From NCBI GenBank assembly GCA_028274465.1, contig CM051455.1, forward strand, positions 46,455,129-46,519,128: a stretch of 64,000 bases of DNA, written 5' to 3'. The notes below the pieces were generated by a model. It was not told the DNA's origin, did no database searches, and was given only the letters and a program-made list of their open reading frames with translations. Source of the stretch: Plantago ovata (lineage: Eukaryota > Streptophyta > Magnoliopsida > Lamiales > Plantaginaceae). A program made the position numbers and the translations under genes. Shown here piece by piece: positions 58,929-64,000 of the stretch (position 1 is the first letter of the stretch; every line of letters begins with the position of its first letter).

Positions 58929-59855
58929 AGGCTTGTAAACGGGTTGGGTTAAACCCTACCCAACTCGTAAAAGCCCGAAAAAACAATTCACGGGTTAAAT
59001 CCGAACCCAACCTAAATAAGTTTATACCCAACCGGCCCATTCCCGTACCCCCGTTAATTATCAATGGGTACGAGTTGGGTAGCGGTTTTGTTGATAGAAA
59101 CCCGTATGACCCGTGACAAAAAGCAAAAGAAATATGGCGATACTTATTTTCCAGTTCAGGCGGAAGGAAGGATTCAGATTTCAGACAATCACACGATCAT
59201 AACCGGTCGACTTTACCACCCCAACCATCCGATCAACTTCACCACACGACCACTGTTGACAGCCCAGTCGACTCGACGGTGCTGATGTAGAAGCATAGGG
59301 CGACGTTGTTCCAATCAATCTCAAATCCATCGAACTCATAAAAAATTCATCCAGGTAGGCTTATAAGACGTCTTAATAGTAGTGGTGAAAAAGTATATGT
59401 CCAACTACAAAGGATTGAATGGAGAGAATTGAGTTTGAGTGACTGCTTTTTTATTGCACACATTGAGGTTTTATATAATTTATAGTGATGAGAATTTGGG
59501 TGTTACAACTAGCAACTTTATGTAATGACGTGTCTGGTATGTAAAACTTGACATTACATTTGCTCTGTTTTATTGATGAGGTTGGGTATTTTATCGCTCT
59601 GCATATGAAAAACTGTATGTGATTCTTTTATATGTCATTCGAATTTCGGATCTACATTCATTTTCTGTTAAGAATATTTTTCTGAATGCGTTTTGGTTTT
59701 ATCCCGGGTCGGGGCTGGATTGGGTTCTTGTCAAAATATTGGGTTGGGTTGGGTTCGGGTTCGAATTTTAACCTTACCCGTATGCGATAATTATTATTGA
59801 ATACCCGGTATTAACCGGGTTAGGGTTGGCCGGTTGGATTTAGAAGCCAACATGA
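58929..59855. mobile_element. Probable hAT-like element rich in GGGTTGGGTT
   Basis: Left TTAGGCTTGTAAACGGGTTG, right (reverse complement) TTGGCTTCTAAATCCAACCG. Both ends are full of GGGTT(C/G)GGGTT and AACCCG motifs, as in plant hAT MITEs. Flanking AAATAAAC and AAATAAGC could be an 8-bp target with one mismatch, slightly offset, so the boundaries are uncertain. It contains an unrecognised frame at 59064-59285. Confidence 0.5.
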
Positions 59856-59939
59856 AATAAGCATTGGTCTTAAACGCAAATGTTTTAAACGTTAGCGTGT
59901 ACTATGTAAATATCCTTATTTAAGAATGCCTCAAATTCT

Positions 59940-60055
59940 TCAATCGATTCTTCTCATTTCAATTCCAGATTTGCTCAATTTTCATTTGGATCAAAAGCGA
60001 ACCGTTTGTGATTGTTGCAGCTCATTCCCCAGATTCCAGAACTTCAATAAAATCG
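59940..60055 (+). promoter_or_regulatory. Probable non-coding first exon of TFCB
   Basis: The sequence up to AAAATCG|GTACGG (donor at 60056), with acceptor ATATTTCAG at about 60517, would give a 5' UTR intron of about 460 bp. The intron is T-rich, as is usual in plant leader introns. Inferred from splice-site signals only. Confidence 0.4.
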
Positions 60056-60568
60056 GTACGGAATTTCAGCAGAATTAAATGTTGTATGTTGTGCATTTGG
60101 CTTATTTGTGTTTAAATATTGCTGTGTGCTGAAGCTAAACCCTCGAGTACAGTTCAGATTCAGTTTGCAGTTCATTGTTTAGTTTTGCTTGCTTTGCTTG
60201 TAACTGTTTAATTGACTTGGTGAAATCTTACTGTGATGAAGAGTACATGTTTATTTCACACGTAACTATGTAATAATCAGTGCAGCTTTTGTTATTGTAA
60301 ACTAAAGGGAAGGCTTTATGTCAATAAGATGGAAAATGGTAGTCTAGTTATTCATTTTAAGTCTTAAACTTGCTTGCTTTTGGAATCAATTGAGTTCAGG
60401 AAGGGAGAGATTTTGGGCTTAGCTGAACTTGTATTAATCATCATTCTCTTATAAAACCACTTGAAAATTTGAACTTTGTGTACTAGTATGAGGGTGACAA
60501 ATTGATCCATATTTCAGATATACAAATTTGGCATAGCCACTTAAAAGAGATCAAAGGAGCATTGGGGA

Positions 60569-63500
60569 ATGGGTTCTCGGCTACAGATTGAGGGCGATGA
60601 CTCGGTTACTCTGCGGGTCACTCACTCCAACATCAAGAGTTTCTCCTCTGATGTCCGTTTCACTCCACAGGTTGGTGCGGTTTTTTTTTTTTTTTTTCAA
60701 GTTTCTTCTGTATTATGTTTTTCTACGTAGCATTATGGAAACTTCACCTTGCACTTGTAAGTGACATTAGCACTTAGGGATTCTGTTCTTTCCTAGTTGC
60801 ATCAGTGCATCAAGCATAGCCTCTTGAATGCCAAAGTAAGTGGATGGGAGGGGAGGCCAGACATGGATTTAGTCCAAAGTAACTATATTATTACATGTTG
60901 GATGAGGGAATTCATATAACAGCGCTGCTACTACTTAGGATATTATATTTACGCTGTGTGTCTAAACTAAAGGTTTATTTTAATATATGAGCAGCAGCCA
61001 TGTAATGTCGTGAACTCAATGGAGCACTGTCCTAACACTCACTTACACTTGAGATAGATAATGACTTAGCTAGCTAATCACAATGTTGTTGGGCACTTGG
61101 GCTTATATCTTCCTTTCTCTCCAGATGACGATAGAAGCTGTAAAGGAGAAGTTATGGAAAAAGTGTGGTACTTCCGTTGATTCAATGGCTCTTGAGCTCT
61201 ATGATGATACAGGGAGTAAAGTTTCGGTTTTAGGAGATAACACAAAACCCCTTGGATTTTACTCCCCACAAGATGGGTTAGTTTTTACTTTATTCTTACC
61301 TTCTATTTTTCATGTATGTAGAAGCTCATATATGTTAAATTTTGATTCGTCCTCATATATTCTACAGATACATTAGTTTTTGTTTTAAAAATTCATTAGT
61401 TGAGTTTATTATCTAACGGATTTGCAACACTACCTGTTGTTGCCCTAGTATTAGTGCTATGCTTGGGCATCTGTTAGTGAGTGCAACTCTAATAGATTCT
61501 TTAGATAATAAAGCTGGAATTTACAATCTACTAGCGTAATGTCAATTCATTATAATTTGCAATTGCAAGTCTGCTGAGTTTTGTATTACGAATATCCACC
61601 TTTTGATACAAAAACTATATTTGCTTTTCACCTATCTCTTAACAGTTTTTTTATTGTGTTCTAGATTAAGGAATGAACAATACAAATGCGTTTGCAGTTT
61701 TTTACACAATTTTCTTTGTTACTGCTGTGGTTATCATTGTCTTTACAAAGTTGACCATGCATTCTTGTATTTCAGTTTCCGGATTCATGTCATTGATCTC
61801 GATCCATCATCCGTAACGTCTGGAGGTTGGCTGGAGGATACTTCTCTTGTGGAGAAATACAAAATTTCTGATGATGCATATTCTAAACTTGATGGTACGA
61901 CCTTAATATGAAGATTAGATGTAGAAGTACATTGAGATTGATATTATGAAACGATGGTTTCTCATATTATGTACGGTTAGCTTTAGACACCATGAATGCC
62001 TTGATCATGAAGTTCATCTTGGAAAATTAATCAACATTTTTGGAAACCTGTTTTTGGTAAATGGAAGTCACATTGCTAGTTGGATGATTGACTAATACAA
62101 TACAGATCTTCTGTGCGATTTGTCCAGTTCATCAGCAATTTGAAGTTTATTGTATTGATTTTATCTGAAATGGTCTTCTCAACTTCAGTGCATAACATGA
62201 GATATGATGAGATTAATAATCTATCTGGCAAGTAGAGTTTATAATGTTGGTTCGACATTTTTTTTAAAATCCAGTATAGATCCTTAGCCGCGTTACTGGT
62301 CTAGTTAATCCGTAATCTATACCTCCAAGTCTTGTCTCTGATCTCCTTTCTAATGATTATCAGATATTTATCATTAGTACTACAATACTTGTTCATTTTT
62401 GATCAGGAAACAAATGTTCCTTTTGTTCAATATTTTGTTCTCCAATTCTTCTTCCCCTGTTGGTTAATCACTGTGTTCTGTACACTGATTTTATTAAGCA
62501 TTTTTCAGGCACTTTCAGGAAGTATAAAGAAAAAATGGTCCAACAACATCCCATTCATGAGTCGAAAGTAAGTACTCAACTTTTAATCTTGCCTACATAT
62601 ATATTTGTGTTCCTTCCGTTCCATGCGTTTCTAATTGGTTACGTTCTTAGTTCTCACTTCTTAGTCTTGTCTTACTCAGAAAGAGAAGATATTCTGAAAT
62701 TGGTCTTACTTTTCTGAGCATTTGTATTCCCTTTGGTGTCTTTTCTCTCTCCGTTTCCAATTTTTTTGTAAATAGCTCCTCCAAAGAAGTATGCCAAACA
62801 CACACCATTTACAATATACTGCCACATGGTTGCATTTATCATTTGATCTATTGCTGAAACAGGTGTTATAGTCTGCTGTCCTTTACTCTTGCCTTCTTGG
62901 TGTATTCTAGAATTTTTGTTAATGGATTTTGCTTTTGTTGTCATAAACAGATTTCAGATAATCACATGGAGGAACTTTGTGCAAATATAAAGGTTTGCAT
63001 CCTTTATGTAGTAAACATCCTTTAGAACCATTTCACAATTTGATATTGAAGTTTATAATTTTTGCTCTTCCTCTCTTTTGGCAAAAAAAGGTGGGAGATA
63101 GGTGTCAAGTTGAACCGGGGGAGAAACGAGGGGTTGTAAAATTTGTGGGCCGGGCAGAAACTCTTGCACCAGGATTTTGGGTTGGAGTTCAGTACGATGA
63201 ACCTCTGGGGAAGCATGATGGCATGTAAGCAACTTTTAGTTCCTGGAAAATTCTTATGCTTCCAAGAAATACTAACACAGCGAAATATGATAGTGTAACT
63301 GGTTTTTGAACTTGAAGAAATTACTTGTTTAGACTATTCCGTTACCTGATTGAGACATCTTTTCATAGTAAGTAGCTATAGGAATGGGACACAATGCTAG
63401 ATTTAGCATTTAGGCAAACAATTATGAAAACAATATGCAACTGACTCATGCAATTTGTTTTTCAAATTTTTTGCAGGGTTAAAGGAAAGCGTTATTTTGA

Positions 63501-63842
63501 GTGCCCTCCTCTTTGTGGTGGAATCGTCAGGCCTGATAAAGTAAAGGTATATAATTAATAAGGATGCTTACTGATATTGCATCCTGTAGGTAGTGGTATT
63601 ATGTAACCCTGTCTAGTCATATTGCACGGAAAAGTTGCTAAAGTGCTGATTCTACCTATGCTCGAACTATTGAACTCTAAACCTCCTTCCTAGGCGTCTT
63701 ATTTTTTATGGGATATCATCTTTGTGTTTCATAATCTATTATTCTTTGATGTATGCTGCCTTGTGATTCTGATATTTATCTATTTCTTTTCCAGGTTGGA
63801 GACTTTCCAGAACGAGATCCTTTTGAGGATGAGGAAATCTGA
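60569..63842 (+). CDS. TFCB: Tubulin-folding cofactor B
   Basis: Eight coding exons: 60569-60670, 61125-61276, 61776-61894, 62509-62567, 62951-62992, 63091-63224, 63477-63546 and 63795-63842, giving 241 residues (Arabidopsis TFCB has a similar length). The N-terminal ubiquitin-like domain ([19 protein letters not shown], then [19 protein letters not shown]) is followed by [20 protein letters not shown], a linker with [18 protein letters not shown], and a CAP-Gly domain. The CAP-Gly domain reads [40 protein letters not shown] and [20 protein letters not shown], ending DPFEDEEI. It binds alpha-tubulin after the chaperonin and passes it to cofactor E on the way to the alpha/beta heterodimer, in the cytosol. 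The CAP-Gly groove motif reads GKHDG, where many family members have GKNDG. All introns obey GT-AG. Confidence 0.95.
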
Positions 63843-64000
63843 GTTACAAAGTGGAACTCCCATCTACGAATGCAATTATCATTTTCTTGTATTGTTGGTC
63901 TGAACTTGGCCAGAGCCTATTCCGCCAATAGTTTGGTAACTTCTGAGTTCTGTGTGGGAAGATAATCTGTGGTTCTCTAAAATGCAATTGAACTGTTCTT

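Noticed and set aside
59740-59765. Telomere-like GGGTTGGGTTGGGTTCGGGTT run
   Set aside because: It is short, irregular and not TTTAGGG; it is part of a hAT-like element end.

Overview
This is a stretch of an AT-rich flowering-plant (eudicot) nuclear genome. It has spliced genes with GT-AG introns and plant-specific proteins: plastid TIC21, the stress-enhanced LHC-like protein SEP1, plastid phosphoglycerate dehydrogenase and a subfamily-III-type LRR receptor kinase. The intergenic space is packed with plant transposon types (Copia, LINE, TRIM, SINE, hAT, Stowaway and Mutator-like elements). The species cannot be named from the sequence.

Layout. 1-17 kb holds no intact gene. It contains a Mutator-like element with a palindromic GC-rich core (1.8-2.8 kb), a TRIM retroelement (2.9-3.5 kb), a Stowaway MITE, a diverged ~42-bp minisatellite (6.97-8.3 kb) between two direct repeats, an RNase H relic (10.6-11.1 kb), a second Mutator-like element with long terminal inverted repeats (TIRs; 13.4-14.2 kb) and a truncated LINE (14.9-17.4 kb). 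From 17.8 to 39 kb four genes lie on the minus strand: a cyclase-like metal hydrolase, SEP1, D-3-phosphoglycerate dehydrogenase and an LRR receptor-like kinase. A hAT MITE, a Copia wreck split by another insertion, and a second hAT MITE interrupt them. 39-43.5 kb is gene-free. 43.5-51 kb has TIC21 (plus), a decayed DUF1262 gene (plus) and a PRKRIP1/DUF1168 splicing-factor homolog (minus). 51-56.3 kb is a nest of elements: a Mutator-like element split by a LINE, then a SINE, then a Stowaway MITE carrying another SINE. 60.5-63.9 kb holds tubulin-folding cofactor B (plus), complete in eight coding exons.

The genes are independent housekeeping or chloroplast genes, not a pathway cluster. From memory of Arabidopsis, the first four match neighbours around At4g34180-At4g34220, and TIC21 plus the PRKRIP1 homolog match At2g15290/At2g15270. 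These two Arabidopsis regions are, as I recall, duplicates of one ancestral block. The window would then show the ancestral gene order in one piece.

The most novel material is in the repeats. Two related Mutator-like elements with 9-bp target duplications carry different arrays of palindromic AGCTCC-GATC-GGAGCT units. There are also several cleanly datable nested insertions. I see no CRISPR, prokaryotic operon, rRNA gene or functional tRNA gene.
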